Source: Methylobacterium phyllostachyos (lineage in GTDB: Bacteria > Pseudomonadota > Alphaproteobacteria > Rhizobiales > Beijerinckiaceae). Taken from it: a stretch of DNA of 64,000 nt. How positions within the stretch are numbered: position 1 is the stretch's first letter; every line of letters begins with the position of its first letter. The notes beneath the pieces are model-generated. The model worked only from the letters and a program-made list of their open reading frames with translations. It did not search any database and was not told the DNA's origin. The translations under genes were made by a program, and so were the position numbers. The stretch is from the NCBI RefSeq assembly GCF_900103445.1, contig NZ_FNHS01000017.1, positions 1 to 64,000 on the forward strand, given 5' to 3'. Below are positions 8,725 through 17,726 of this stretch, one piece after another.

Positions 8725-11007
8725 CTACTCCTTGATCCAGGAATCGTCGTCGCTGTCGTCTTCCGGCGACGGTGGCGGCGGTTCGGGCGATCGGGTGGCG
8801 CGCGGCCTTACGCGTTCTGTCGGGGGTGATGCGTGGGGTTCGACTTCGGGACCGGTGATCGGGATGCCGCCGATGAGTGGGTCGTTGCCGGGTGACGCCT
8901 CCGGCCGTGTGGCGTCTTCAGGCACGGTGAAGCCGTGCAGAAGCTCGGCTTCCTTCCGGGCGATCAAAGCGGGGTCGTAGACGTGAGGGAGGATCGACAG
9001 GCGGCGTCCGGCCCGTGCGGCGATCGTGCGGATCCTTCGAAGCGCTTCGGCGACGACGGGCCGGCTCGCAGCCCGGTGCACCTCCGCCCCCCGGCGTTCG
9101 GCTCCGACGACTGCCAACCACTGAGTAATAGTTGCACCGTCGAGGCCGGATGTGGCGCAGCGAATAGTCTTCCAAACGCCGTCGACCTGCACCGATACCC
9201 ATCCGAGATCGTCCGGGTCGACGCGCACGTGCACGTCAACCTCCCCCTTGTCGGCGAGAAGTTTGGCGAGGTCGGCGGACTGGTAGTGCAGTCCGAGGAC
9301 GCGAACCCCGCGCTTGCCCAGCGTGCGAGAGAGGAGGATCCCGAAAATGCCCCGCTGCTGATGTGCGCCGGGCGTGCCCCGCGAGCATCCCCCTTCCTCC
9401 ATCAGGCGCTGCCAGGCGGCACGCGGCGTCTCACCGCGCAAGCCTTGATGCGGCGTGTTGTGATAGACGTCGACTTCGTAGAGTACGTGCGCCCTAGCGA
9501 GTTCGTCGATGAACAGGCTTGCGTTGGCCTTGGGATCGTAATCGCCTTTGTCCCCGACGTTCGCGAAAGTTTGTCCCGAAAACATCGAGAGAAATCGCGT
9601 GCGGTCGGTCCCAAAGGACCGTTCGACATGCGTGCGCTTGTTCGGCTGCCCGACACGCGGCGCTTCAAACTTGATGCCGAGATCGGCAAGGACTTGGCGA
9701 AAACGATCCGAGCGAAATGCGCTCCCCGCGTCGCTTACAAGCGCATAGGGACAGCAGGCATAGTGCCAGGGCGTCTTCGCTCCCGACGCTACGGCGATCG
9801 GTGTCTTGTCGACGAGCATCATACGCAGGAGCGCGACGGCCGCCTCTGTCGTCTCTGAAGGCGTGAATACCGCCGCAAGCGTACAGCGCGACGCGACATC
9901 GATCGCACGCAGTAAAGTCCAGCGATCCCGCGGAACGAGTTTGCGCTGTTCGGGCGTCAGCATGTCCCACGCTCCAGTCTCAATGCAGAGCGTCATGAGT
10001 GAGACCTTGCAGCCGTCGACTTGGACGAGCTCGCCGATCCGCGTGACCTCGAAGCTCCGCTTGACTCCACCGCGCCTGCGCATGGCGTAGGTCACACCGT
10101 GCCGAGCGGCATCACGCTGGAACAGCGGAATGCGCTGCACGTGAGCGCGATACGTCGAGAAGCCGATGCGGCGAAGCGGCTGCTGGCCACGCTCGACGCG
10201 CTGGGTGTTCATCACTGTCAGAGCATCGCCGTACGCCTCGTAGCACGCCCGATAGGTCGGCCGCTTGAGATCGAGGTACGCGCGGACAGCGTCTAGGAGG
10301 ACGGCATATTCTTCGGGTTCGAAGCGATCCTCATAGTTGCCGCAGCGGCAGTGGCACTGTCGTAGTCCCCAGCGCTGACCGTTCGCCGCTTCGTAAGCCT
10401 TGATCCAGCGATGCAGGGTGCGCGGCGACGGGAGGGACCGAAGCGTGATCGTCTGACCCGCGCGGACCTTACGCGGACGGCCCGATTTCGTGGGAGCAGG
10501 GGGCTTCGTTGCGGCGGCCTTTCGACCGTTGGGCTTAACGTGTTTGATCGGACGACGCGCGACGTCGAGTTGCATCAAGTCCGGGCCCGCGCGACGCATC
10601 GCGGCGGCGAGGCCTCGCGCTGTCATGTTGACCCGTTGGGATGCCTTGTACGGAGGTTTTTCCCGATCCTGGGCTGCGAGGTCCAGTGCGGCGCGTACGC
10701 AGTGCTCCCGCCAGATGACGCTCGGCATCTCCTCGGCGGGAATCTGATCGCTACTCTCGATCCCGACGTAGGCGCGAACCTGAGATGTCGATACAGTGTA
10801 GTAGTTCGGATCGTGTCGGTAATGGGGATGCTGTCGCGCGGCCTCGAAAGCCTCGTACGTGATGTGCTCGCTGAGATCGCTGCCGAATGGCCGGCACTGA
10901 TACCCCGTGTCGGTGCGCTTGACGATCGTGACGGTCCGTCCACCGGGGAGGATGATCCGGTCGAACGCGGAGATGTCGTATCGGGGAGTAGGGGACTGGC
11001 GGCTCAT
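8725..11007 (-). CDS. tnsB: TnsB/TniA-family DDE transposase
   Basis: About 760 residues of the Mu/TnsB/TniA class. The retroviral-integrase-type catalytic core shows VQVDGCK (first Asp), LVSDAGSAF (second Asp) and THVERSFG (catalytic Glu). An N-terminal helix-turn-helix region (around TLRSLPSPRTLHRWIKAYEA) and the YHNTPHQGL segment after the core match the family. The acidic, proline-rich C-terminal tail is where TnsB proteins contact TnsC. The ATG at 11007 overlaps the tnsA stop in a TGATG arrangement; a GTG one codon upstream is an alternative start. Confidence 0.9.
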   Translation of the reverse strand: MSRQSPTPRYDISAFDRIILPGGRTVTIVKRTDTGYQCRPFGSDLSEHITYEAFEAARQHPHYRHDPNYYTVSTSQVRAYVGIESSDQIPAEEMPSVIWREHCVRAALDLAAQDREKPPYKASQRVNMTARGLAAAMRRAGPDLMQLDVARRPIKHVKPNGRKAAATKPPAPTKSGRPRKVRAGQTITLRSLPSPRTLHRWIKAYEAANGQRWGLRQCHCRCGNYEDRFEPEEYAVLLDAVRAYLDLKRPTYRACYEAYGDALTVMNTQRVERGQQPLRRIGFSTYRAHVQRIPLFQRDAARHGVTYAMRRRGGVKRSFEVTRIGELVQVDGCKVSLMTLCIETGAWDMLTPEQRKLVPRDRWTLLRAIDVASRCTLAAVFTPSETTEAAVALLRMMLVDKTPIAVASGAKTPWHYACCPYALVSDAGSAFRSDRFRQVLADLGIKFEAPRVGQPNKRTHVERSFGTDRTRFLSMFSGQTFANVGDKGDYDPKANASLFIDELARAHVLYEVDVYHNTPHQGLRGETPRAAWQRLMEEGGCSRGTPGAHQQRGIFGILLSRTLGKRGVRVLGLHYQSADLAKLLADKGEVDVHVRVDPDDLGWVSVQVDGVWKTIRCATSGLDGATITQWLAVVGAERRGAEVHRAASRPVVAEALRRIRTIAARAGRRLSILPHVYDPALIARKEAELLHGFTVPEDATRPEASPGNDPLIGGIPITGPEVEPHASPPTERVRPRATRSPEPPPPSPEDDSDDDSWIKE

Positions 11008-11807
11008 CACGCGACCTCCCCGGCGATGCGAACCCAGGTTTCGCCGCCGATCCGTCCCTGTCCCTCCATGACGATCCGGCGCTGCCCGATAAGCCTGACG
11101 ATGGCGCGGAAGGCCTCGCCCCCGTAGCCCGTGGCGTCGCGAAGATCGGCGATGCGCACGGCACCCGTCAGATCGCCGAGCATCTCCAGAACCGCCTCAT
11201 CGGCGTCGTTCGGTTGATCGCGTCGGCAGTCGTTGATCAGGTTCGCGTTGGCGACTTGGATGGGTGGGAAATCGTGTTCGGTGATGAGCTTGATCTCGTC
11301 AGCGAAGGCTGGCGAGATGCGGGTCGCCAATTCGGCAAGGTATGCCTCGAAGTCGAGCGCTTTGACTCGATCACTCGGCTTGTACGCCAGGGCGATCCTG
11401 AGCCCCTCAGCGGTCGTGACGACGAAGTCGAAATAGTGCCGTCGCAGGCGTCCCTCCTCATCACGATAGGTCGCCTCCTGCTGCTCGCGGATCTCGACGA
11501 TATCGTGCCGCGTGGACAGGACCATGAGGCTGTTGTCTTCCCCGGTGCTCTCAGTGAAGACTTGTTGGGGATGGCCTCCCTTGCGCCGATCCGGAATGAT
11601 CGCGACGCCCTGGTTCGAAACGCTGGACCTGAAACGGCCCAGCGGGCGATCTGCCGTGCTCGGCAGGACCGATCGCCATTCCGTCGCCGACGCTTCCTCG
11701 ACGGTTGGGATCGTAACGTCGCGCCCAGCGGAAGCCGGGGGCGTCGTGTCGGCGGTCGCGATGCCGCCGTCCACAGGGAGGGACTTGGGGTTTGCTCGTC
11801 TGGGCAT
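11007..11807 (-). CDS. tnsA: TnsA-like transposon endonuclease
   Basis: About 266 residues from the ATG at 11807, matching the roughly 270 of Tn7 TnsA; an upstream ATG at 11918 would add 37 proline/arginine-rich residues and looks less likely. The restriction-enzyme-like core shows Glu86 in FTES, Asp127 in YFDFVV and Lys143 in AYK. In Tn7 TnsA the last motif is Q-x-K; here the Gln position is Ala. A C-terminal winged-helix-like region (DLTGAVRIADLRDATG) follows, as in TnsA. TnsA cuts the 5' strands so that transposition is cut-and-paste. Its presence separates this element from Tn5053-type tni transposons, which lack it. Confidence 0.8.
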   Translation of the reverse strand: MPRRANPKSLPVDGGIATADTTPPASAGRDVTIPTVEEASATEWRSVLPSTADRPLGRFRSSVSNQGVAIIPDRRKGGHPQQVFTESTGEDNSLMVLSTRHDIVEIREQQEATYRDEEGRLRRHYFDFVVTTAEGLRIALAYKPSDRVKALDFEAYLAELATRISPAFADEIKLITEHDFPPIQVANANLINDCRRDQPNDADEAVLEMLGDLTGAVRIADLRDATGYGGEAFRAIVRLIGQRRIVMEGQGRIGGETWVRIAGEVA

Positions 11808-12068
11808 GGGTGTCCTCAATCGGCCAGACCGCAGCAGCTGCGGTCTCAAGGCGACCGGGTTCCGCGCCGTGGAGGCAGCGGGATCCGGTCGAAGGTCGTG
11901 AGGAAGCGCGGGGACCAAACGGCAGGGGGCTTGCGGCCGGACTCCGGCCGTGCCAACCTACACAAAGAGGTCCCGGTCACCCCGGCGCATGCGCCGTTGT
12001 GTTGGGCTTCCTTTGGATGCGTTGCCCTCGTGCCTGCAAGCCTTTGAGGGGTGGCGCATTTCCGGTTT

Positions 12069-12100
12069 GAGAGCGCTCGGCCTTCGGACCGGGCGCTCTC
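12069..12100. terminator. Strong hairpin with TTCG loop, terminator-like
   Basis: GAGAGCGC pairs with GCGCTCTC, extended inward by about four further pairs to a C-TTCG-G tetraloop. Only a weak T-rich stretch follows on the plus strand. Confidence 0.45.
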
Positions 12101-12421
12101 TTCGTTTGGACCGACCTCTAGCGCGGTCAGGACATCACAACGTCTCCACGATGAGGGCTGTTCGCCGGCTCCTCGGCGAATGCGACATGATCTGCGCAGG
12201 GCGATCGTCGAGTCAAGCGGCTCGACAGTTGAGATGACGTGCGGACTAGCTTTAGGGGCAGAATCAGCGGTCGATACAACTGGGTTTAGGCCGTAAAAGT
12301 ATGACTTCGTTCGACGAAGCTTGATTGTTGCGTCATTTGCGATGACGGTCGAGCCCCTGATGCTTTCGATCATGGTCCGGTCGTCGTGAAGATGTCGTAT
12401 CGTCGGGCTGTAACGTCTCGG

Positions 12422-12460
12422 AAGGCGCTGCCTGCGGCAACGAGTCCACCTCAGCGCCTT
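12422..12460. repeat. 9-bp inverted repeat downstream of the exonuclease/membrane protein pair
   Basis: AAGGCGCTG at 12422-12430 is perfectly complementary to CAGCGCCTT at 12452-12460. It lies about 75 bases past the stop of the small membrane protein gene on the minus strand and could end its transcript. Confidence 0.35.
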
Positions 12461-12535
12461 AACCTTGGGTTTTGCGCTGCGGCCGCCGCGAGGGCTCTTC
12501 CGCTCCGTGCGGCTCGACCACGAACGAGGCCGTCG

Positions 12536-12793
12536 TCAGTTCTCGAATTGCGCCGATAACTTGGGGCGTCCGGGCTCGAGTACAGTCTGTACAAGCAGAA
12601 TTGCCAACAGGGCGACGCAAATCTGGGCGAGGACGTACATCGCGAGATGGCAATGCCAACTCAAGAGATCCTGGCGCAACTCATCGATCGCAGAAGCCGT
12701 GGCGTCTTCGGCGATGGCGGCGACCGCGTTCAGCTGGGCGGGTGTAAAGTCCGACAAAGCGGAGGCGACCGTTGAATCGTATGGACCCTTCAT
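12536..12793 (-). CDS. Small single-span membrane protein coupled to an exonuclease
   Basis: 85 residues: a helical, mildly acidic N-terminal half (about 15-45) followed by one hydrophobic span at about 48-71 and a short polar tail. I recognise no family. Its ATG starts 3 bases after the stop of the upstream exonuclease gene, so its ribosome binding site lies inside that gene and the two are probably made together. This pairing suggests a two-component module (nuclease plus membrane partner), but the function is unknown. Confidence 0.6.
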   Translation of the reverse strand: MKGPYDSTVASALSDFTPAQLNAVAAIAEDATASAIDELRQDLLSWHCHLAMYVLAQICVALLAILLVQTVLEPGRPKLSAQFEN

Positions 12794-12796
12794 TGC

Positions 12797-13684
12797 TCAA
12801 ACCCGCGCCGAGAAGCGATCACACGGGTCGATCGCGATGATCGGCACGTTGGCGTCATATCTGTAGGCTTCACGCCGTAGCCATTCGAGCTCCAGTCCGA
12901 CCTCGTCTTCGGGGAGGTCCTTGAACCAGCAGCGTGTCTGGCTGACGCTGCCGTCGTCCCAGCGATAGCGCCGGGCCTTCAGAAGGTCCTTGGCTTCGTA
13001 GGGGGCTCGAACCGCTTTGACACGGTAGACAGGGAGGAACGCTTGTTCCAGCAAATGCGAGAAGCCGGTCCGGCCCGACCGTGGCAGGGGACGGGACAGG
13101 CATTCCAACGTCGCCTGACAATCGTCGACTGCGCGATGCGCTGAGAAGATCAACCCGAGATCGCTGGCGATGTACGAGAGCTTGCTTCCCATACCCTCAG
13201 CCGCCCAAGGAACTTGCTGGAGGCTACAACCCCATGGCTTGTTCTTGAGCGCTGGGCAGACGTCCTCGGCAAACGGCCGGTCGAACGACGCGTTGTGCGC
13301 AACGATAAGGTCGGCCCGCTCGACCATCGCCTCGACGCGCGATCGCTCGATCATATGGCCCTCGACCATGGCGCTATCGATGCCAGTGAGCCGGGTGATC
13401 TCGGGCAGGATCGGGCCCCATGGTTGCTGGAACGAGCCGTAGGGCTCCTCAGCCGCGACCAAGCGTCCGTCCACAGTGTATGTGAACGGAACGAGCCCGA
13501 TCTCGATCACTTCATGGTAGTTTGGATCGAGACCGGTTGTCTCGAGATCGATGAGGAGTCCGTGTCGGATTTCGGCATCGCCAGGATGCTCGAACAGGCG
13601 TCTTGGGTGATGGCGGCGTAGCACGCGATAGTCGGAACTGCGCTCAAGCGCGGTAGCGACGAGTTCGGGGTCGATATCAAGCAT
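12797..13684 (-). CDS. DnaQ-type (DEDDh) 3'-5' exonuclease
   Basis: 295 residues. The DEDDh signature is clear: IDLETTG (Asp46, Glu48), then AHNASFDRPF, then HRAVDDCQAT with the His and last Asp. Family members degrade single-stranded DNA or RNA from the 3' end. The C-terminal third, about 100 residues with a WxxDGSVSQTRCW stretch, is not part of the core exonuclease fold and may bind substrate or partner. It is transcribed away from the XRE gene at 13796 across a palindrome, and coupled to the downstream small membrane protein. Its location in a defence-rich island suggests a defence role; this is inference. Confidence 0.8.
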   Translation of the reverse strand: MLDIDPELVATALERSSDYRVLRRHHPRRLFEHPGDAEIRHGLLIDLETTGLDPNYHEVIEIGLVPFTYTVDGRLVAAEEPYGSFQQPWGPILPEITRLTGIDSAMVEGHMIERSRVEAMVERADLIVAHNASFDRPFAEDVCPALKNKPWGCSLQQVPWAAEGMGSKLSYIASDLGLIFSAHRAVDDCQATLECLSRPLPRSGRTGFSHLLEQAFLPVYRVKAVRAPYEAKDLLKARRYRWDDGSVSQTRCWFKDLPEDEVGLELEWLRREAYRYDANVPIIAIDPCDRFSARV

Positions 13685-13765
13685 GTGGTTTGCACTCCTG
13701 CGGTAGGTGCAGCCTCAACATAGCTCGTCGGCCCCAAAACGAAACAAATTGTATCGTTTTGGATC

Positions 13766-13781
13766 ATCACAAATTTGTGAT
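13766..13781. promoter_or_regulatory. Perfect 16-bp palindrome, putative operator
   Basis: ATCACAAATTTGTGAT is fully self-complementary and sits in the 111-base divergent spacer between the exonuclease gene and the XRE gene, 14 bases before the GTG of the latter. It is an obvious candidate site for the XRE protein. Confidence 0.7.
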
Positions 13782-13795
13782 CGGATGGTAAACAC

Positions 13796-14062
13796 GTGGA
13801 AAGGGAGTTGATCCGGGCTGGACGAGCGCTGCTGGGATGGTCCCAGGAAGATCTCGCGCGTCATTCCAAAGTGAGCCGTCAGATTATCGCCCTGTATGAG
13901 AATGGCGCGCGCGTTCCACATAGTGCCAACCTTGAGCGATTGGTCGAAGCCTTGCATTCCGCCGGGGTCACTGAGGTCCGTCGCAAAGATGGTTCCGCCG
14001 GGGTCATTGCGAGCGGAGCGGCCTTAGAGGCGCAACGGTCCGTTGAGCGGTCGGATGGATGA
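13796..14062 (+). CDS. Short XRE-family transcriptional regulator
   Basis: 88 residues with an N-terminal helix-turn-helix (LGWSQEDLARHSKVSRQIIA) followed by the RVPHSANLERLVEAL segment typical of short XRE regulators. The start is a GTG; no ATG in this frame gives a complete domain. It probably controls itself and the divergent exonuclease operon through the 16-bp palindrome just upstream. Confidence 0.75.
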   Translation: MERELIRAGRALLGWSQEDLARHSKVSRQIIALYENGARVPHSANLERLVEALHSAGVTEVRRKDGSAGVIASGAALEAQRSVERSDG

Positions 14063-14263
14063 GCGGAACGTATCGCGGCGTCCCTGTCACAGCAGCGCTA
14101 TTGATAATGGATTTTACTTACATAAGTCGCGAACGCAGGACTGGGACCTGCGCGACGTCCTCAACACGTCACGCCGGACGCAGGCGACGGTCTTGTCGTT
14201 CGCGACCGGCGCGTAATCGGGGATGTTGGTAGCGGCCCTCGGGGGCCGACGGCGCACCTGACG

Positions 14264-15250
14264 CTAGAGGTCTTTCATCCAAGAGAGGAGTAGCGACGTG
14301 TGCTCGGTCGCGACGTCAGGGCGTCGCTCGGCATCGACCTCACTCGGATTGAGCCCGTACTTTCGGCGAAATGCGCGGCTGAAGACTTGTTCGTTTTCAA
14401 AGCCGCAGTCGAAGGCGAGACGGCGGATCGGCGGGCGGCGTTCGGACGAGGATCGCGTCAGGATTTGCATGGCTCGCGCCAGCCTGCGTTCGCGGATGTA
14501 GGTGTAAACCCCGCCATCGGCGTCAAACAGTTTGTAGAGCGGCGTCCGCGAGAGGGCAAAGCGCGCCATCAACAGTTCGGCGTCGATCGTCGCGAGATTT
14601 TCCTCGATGAACTGGCGGATGGCGATGCCCGTGACGGCCGCTTGATTGTAGGCGCTGTCGGTCTCCGAGAGGAACATCGCGTTGCACAGGGCGATCGTCG
14701 CCGACACGACGTGGCTCGCCTGGGCGGGAGTGGCGACGCGTACGGATTGCACGAGGTTGGCGAAGTGATCGGCCAACAGCTTGGTGATGGGGCTCGATAC
14801 CGAGGGGACGATCTGTCCGTGCCACGCCGAGACGTCGCCGACCCGTCCTTCCAGCAAGCGACGGGGGATCGCGAGGTTGAGCCCGGTCATGCCTTTCGTT
14901 TCCGAGAGGATGGGCTGGGACAGGTCGAACGTCACGAACGAAGGCTGGGTGATTTCCGAGGGGCTGCCCGACACCGAGATATTGGTTCGCCCAGACGTGT
15001 AGAGCCTCAGAACCACGTGATCCAGGTTCTGTGCCGCGACCATCGCTGGCGTACGCTCGATCGTCTGAGCCGACGCATCGATCTCGCCGAAGACGAGCTG
15101 GTTCATGTGGTGATAGCGATGGAACGCTGTCGGCGGCACGATCGCATCGGCCTCGATCGTCGTGATGAAGAACGACGAAAGACTCTCGATCCAGGCGCGA
15201 CGCCGTTTCTCGTCATCGGAGATATGCTGGAACTGATAGTCGACGATCAT
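14264..15250 (-). CDS. AraC-family transcriptional regulator
   Basis: 328 residues. The C-terminal 100 carry the double helix-turn-helix of the AraC/XylS family, ending in the signature IRRLAFDCGFENEQVFSRAF and the RKYGLNPSEV tail. The N-terminal part resembles the cupin-like ligand-binding domain of the AraC_binding_2 group (MarR/FeaR-type activators). The ligand cannot be told from sequence. It is divergent from the exported-protein operon at 15753, with about 500 bases between, so it might control that operon. Confidence 0.85.
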   Translation of the reverse strand: MIVDYQFQHISDDEKRRRAWIESLSSFFITTIEADAIVPPTAFHRYHHMNQLVFGEIDASAQTIERTPAMVAAQNLDHVVLRLYTSGRTNISVSGSPSEITQPSFVTFDLSQPILSETKGMTGLNLAIPRRLLEGRVGDVSAWHGQIVPSVSSPITKLLADHFANLVQSVRVATPAQASHVVSATIALCNAMFLSETDSAYNQAAVTGIAIRQFIEENLATIDAELLMARFALSRTPLYKLFDADGGVYTYIRERRLARAMQILTRSSSERRPPIRRLAFDCGFENEQVFSRAFRRKYGLNPSEVDAERRPDVATEHTSLLLSWMKDL

Positions 15251-15752
15251 AGGCGAGCGCGAAGCTTAAGGGGCTAGAGGTGGCCCGCCACGCTCTGGCT
15301 TGAGACCTCTGTAACTAGCGTCCTCTGGGAATGTTGGTATGCGTACCGTCGGTAAGACCAGCGCTTTTAAGACATTTCGTCCTCCAGAAAGGACGCAAAA
15401 TCCGCTAGAAGGTTCTTCAGGGGACGGTCCGTCCCTCACCTCGCGGCTTCCTCGAACCTCGATCACACCGCAAAACGCCTTCTGAGGCACCCGGTTCACG
15501 CGCCGATCGAGCCCGCGTTGTTCGGGGGCTCGCGGGGAAGCATCGGACCATTTCCCCGAATCTGCGACCCCACCGGGATGGAACGTCCGCAATCCGGGGC
15601 GCAACATCCGGAGATCAGGTGAAACGGACGCGATGTTTTAGGCCCGCGTCAACGGTCAAGCTTTAGATTTGGGCTGTTCGAGACGCGGCGCGCTCCATGC
15701 CGTGATGCGACGAACATTCCGATCCTGTCGTGTCAAACTGAGGGTTGATCAG
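15251..15752. other. Intergenic region between the AraC gene and the exported-protein operon
   Basis: About 500 bases with no supported gene. A near-palindrome GGGACGGTCCGTCCC lies at 15421-15435. The rest is unremarkable. Confidence 0.5.
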
Positions 15753-17726
15753 ATGCTGCGGCGTCTCCCCCAATCTATGGCCATAGCCCTCGCGCTCGTC
15801 TCAGTCGGGCACGGCGCGTCGGCCGACGTGCCCGACTGGGTGAAGGCCTATACGACCGAGGCCTTGGCGGCTCCGGTCACCCTCGACACTGCGCTGCGGT
15901 ATCGCTGGTACCAGATCGGTGTCGCCGTCCGTTCCCAGCACCCGATGGTGTACGACATCGACATCGCGCCCGCCGTCCAGCAACTGCGCCAGCACGGTCT
16001 TTCTGTACAGGAGGACCTCAAGCGTCAGCTCGACGCCCGTCTAGCCGTCGTACCCTCCTTGGAAGTGGCGGGGCCGGCGACAGCGCAGTGCTCCTGGATC
16101 ATGGCCCGCGAACGCGGGGAGGGGCTGACACAGCTTCAAGTCAATCTCGACGCCTACTGCCGCGACCATGCTGCCCCGGCCCTCTATGCGCGGCTGGTCC
16201 GGGAGCGGGCGGACGGCATGGACGTCCGGCTCGCCACCATGCCCAGCCTATCGACCGAGTATCCCGGCCGCCTCGTCGGAACGTCGGGCTACGTCGGACG
16301 GGAGGACGTCGCAGCCACCTATACCCGAGCGCTGGATCAGCGCCTCAGGAAGGCCGAGCCAGCAGTTACCGACGAGCTGCACACGATCTTCGCTAGGAAA
16401 GCTTTCGGTGAGGGCAGCCTTCAGACCGATGCCGCGCAATGCCGCGATCTGCTTGGGCCTTGGTATCCGGGAGACGACGCCTTGCGGGATCTGGCCGCGT
16501 CCGATCCCTTGAACGGTGGCATCGCAGCGGACGCGCCGCGCCGTTTCGCGCGCACTATCGGCGGGGTCTGCCGCCGGGAAGCCAAGGCATGGTTGCTGCG
16601 CCAGCAGCCGACGATCACGACGGCGATTCGGTCAGCCGTCGCGGCGGTCGATGTCGAGCGGGGTCCGATCCTCTCAGTCAACGCACGGTGTTCTGCGATC
16701 CTGGGACGCTGGTTCCGTACAGGGGTCAAGTTCGACGCAGACCTGGTCGATCCGCTTCAAACGACCTGCCGACGCGAAGTGGAGGCTTTGACTGCGAAAG
16801 CGATTGCGGCGCGGGCTGCGATGATCACTGCGCGGTTTGAGCGGTCTCCCCGGACGCTCGCGGGCCTGGAACAGAACGGCTGGTTTGAGCCCTCGGCGGA
16901 GGAGATCCAGGGTGCGACAGATCCGAATGATCGTGACCGTGGAGAGGTTGAGTCCGGGTTGAGGGCGCGCGCGGCCACCGTCGTCCGGCCGTGGCGGGAG
17001 GCGGCCTGGGAAAGTGCGCTGTCAGAGGTCGCGGATGCCTACGCTCGCGCCGGTCTGACCGACGTCGCACTAACCTCGGCGCGGGGGCGTTGCGCGCCCT
17101 ACCTCAGTATGCCCGGGCGATCGCTGCCAGCGGGTGGGACGGATCTGCGCACGGCTGTCGCCGCCGCCTGCCGTGCGCAGGAAGGGCGTTTTCTGGCCCG
17201 GCGCGTCGAGGCCGCGCTCGCTGAGGCCCATATCGCCGACGTGCTCGGGCTAGGGCGGCTCGCCACGAGCTCGCCTGACGGCCGCGCGGTCTCGCTCAAG
17301 CCTCGCGCGGTGGTCGCCGCTGCGGCCGCCAATGGCTATCAGATCCGCTTCCGGCGTTCGACGTCCTGGGGGTTTCAGACCCGCACGACGATGCAGATTA
17401 CTCCTCTGGGCAGCACGGAACCGGCGCTGGACGGCACGCTGGAACCTGAGTCCCGGGCCGACGGCGTCCCGGTCTGGCGGGTTACGGCGCTGGAGGATCT
17501 GCCCGGCCTGGATGGGCCGCTGGCTACGATCGCGTGCGTGACACAGGGATCGCAGGCCGCGCTAGCGTCGCTGGCGAACATGGCCGCCGGCACCCTCATC
17601 GGGATCGCCGCCGATGCCCCGTACACCGCCAGTGCGCTGATCCTGGACGGCACTACCGGCCTCCTCGAGGTCGCCGCCTGCGGCGATGCCAAGGCCGCCT
17701 TCCTGAGACAGGACGCTTTGCGATGA
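15753..17726 (+). CDS. Exported protein with four Cys-pair repeats, unknown function
   Basis: 657 residues from the ATG at 15753. A signal peptide is clear: a basic start, the hydrophobic core MAIALALVSVGHG and an ASA-D cleavage-like site. The mature protein shows four degenerate repeats, each opening with a Cys (AQCSW, AQCRDLL, ARCSAIL, GRCAPYL) and closing 25-60 residues later with a CR-containing helix (AYCRDH, GVCRREA, TTCRREV, AACRAQE). The paired cysteines suggest disulfide-linked helical units in the periplasm. A C-terminal domain of about 150 residues lacks recognisable motifs. I recognise no family. The stop overlaps the next start (ATGA), so it heads a coupled three-gene operon. Confidence 0.75.
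   Translation: MLRRLPQSMAIALALVSVGHGASADVPDWVKAYTTEALAAPVTLDTALRYRWYQIGVAVRSQHPMVYDIDIAPAVQQLRQHGLSVQEDLKRQLDARLAVVPSLEVAGPATAQCSWIMARERGEGLTQLQVNLDAYCRDHAAPALYARLVRERADGMDVRLATMPSLSTEYPGRLVGTSGYVGREDVAATYTRALDQRLRKAEPAVTDELHTIFARKAFGEGSLQTDAAQCRDLLGPWYPGDDALRDLAASDPLNGGIAADAPRRFARTIGGVCRREAKAWLLRQQPTITTAIRSAVAAVDVERGPILSVNARCSAILGRWFRTGVKFDADLVDPLQTTCRREVEALTAKAIAARAAMITARFERSPRTLAGLEQNGWFEPSAEEIQGATDPNDRDRGEVESGLRARAATVVRPWREAAWESALSEVADAYARAGLTDVALTSARGRCAPYLSMPGRSLPAGGTDLRTAVAAACRAQEGRFLARRVEAALAEAHIADVLGLGRLATSSPDGRAVSLKPRAVVAAAAANGYQIRFRRSTSWGFQTRTTMQITPLGSTEPALDGTLEPESRADGVPVWRVTALEDLPGLDGPLATIACVTQGSQAALASLANMAAGTLIGIAADAPYTASALILDGTTGLLEVAACGDAKAAFLRQDALR

Larger units (their letters stand above)
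11808..12535. other. Intergenic region upstream of tnsA, candidate transposon right end
   Basis: About 730 bases without a supported gene. In Tn7-type elements tnsA lies next to the right end, so the end and the operon promoter are expected here. I searched by eye for repeated TnsB-type sites or a TGT/ACA terminus mirrored near 5.2-5.8 kb and found no convincing match. Visible structures are the hairpin at 12069-12100 and the inverted repeat at 12422-12460. Confidence 0.5.

Noticed and set aside
11808..12535. Exact right terminus of the Tn7-like element
   Set aside because: No TGT/ACA end with repeated 20-bp sites could be matched to the sequence left of tniQ, so no boundary is called.
15266..15607. 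113-codon minus-strand frame upstream of the AraC gene
   Set aside because: Arg/Gly/Pro-rich without motif; overlaps the expected promoter region.
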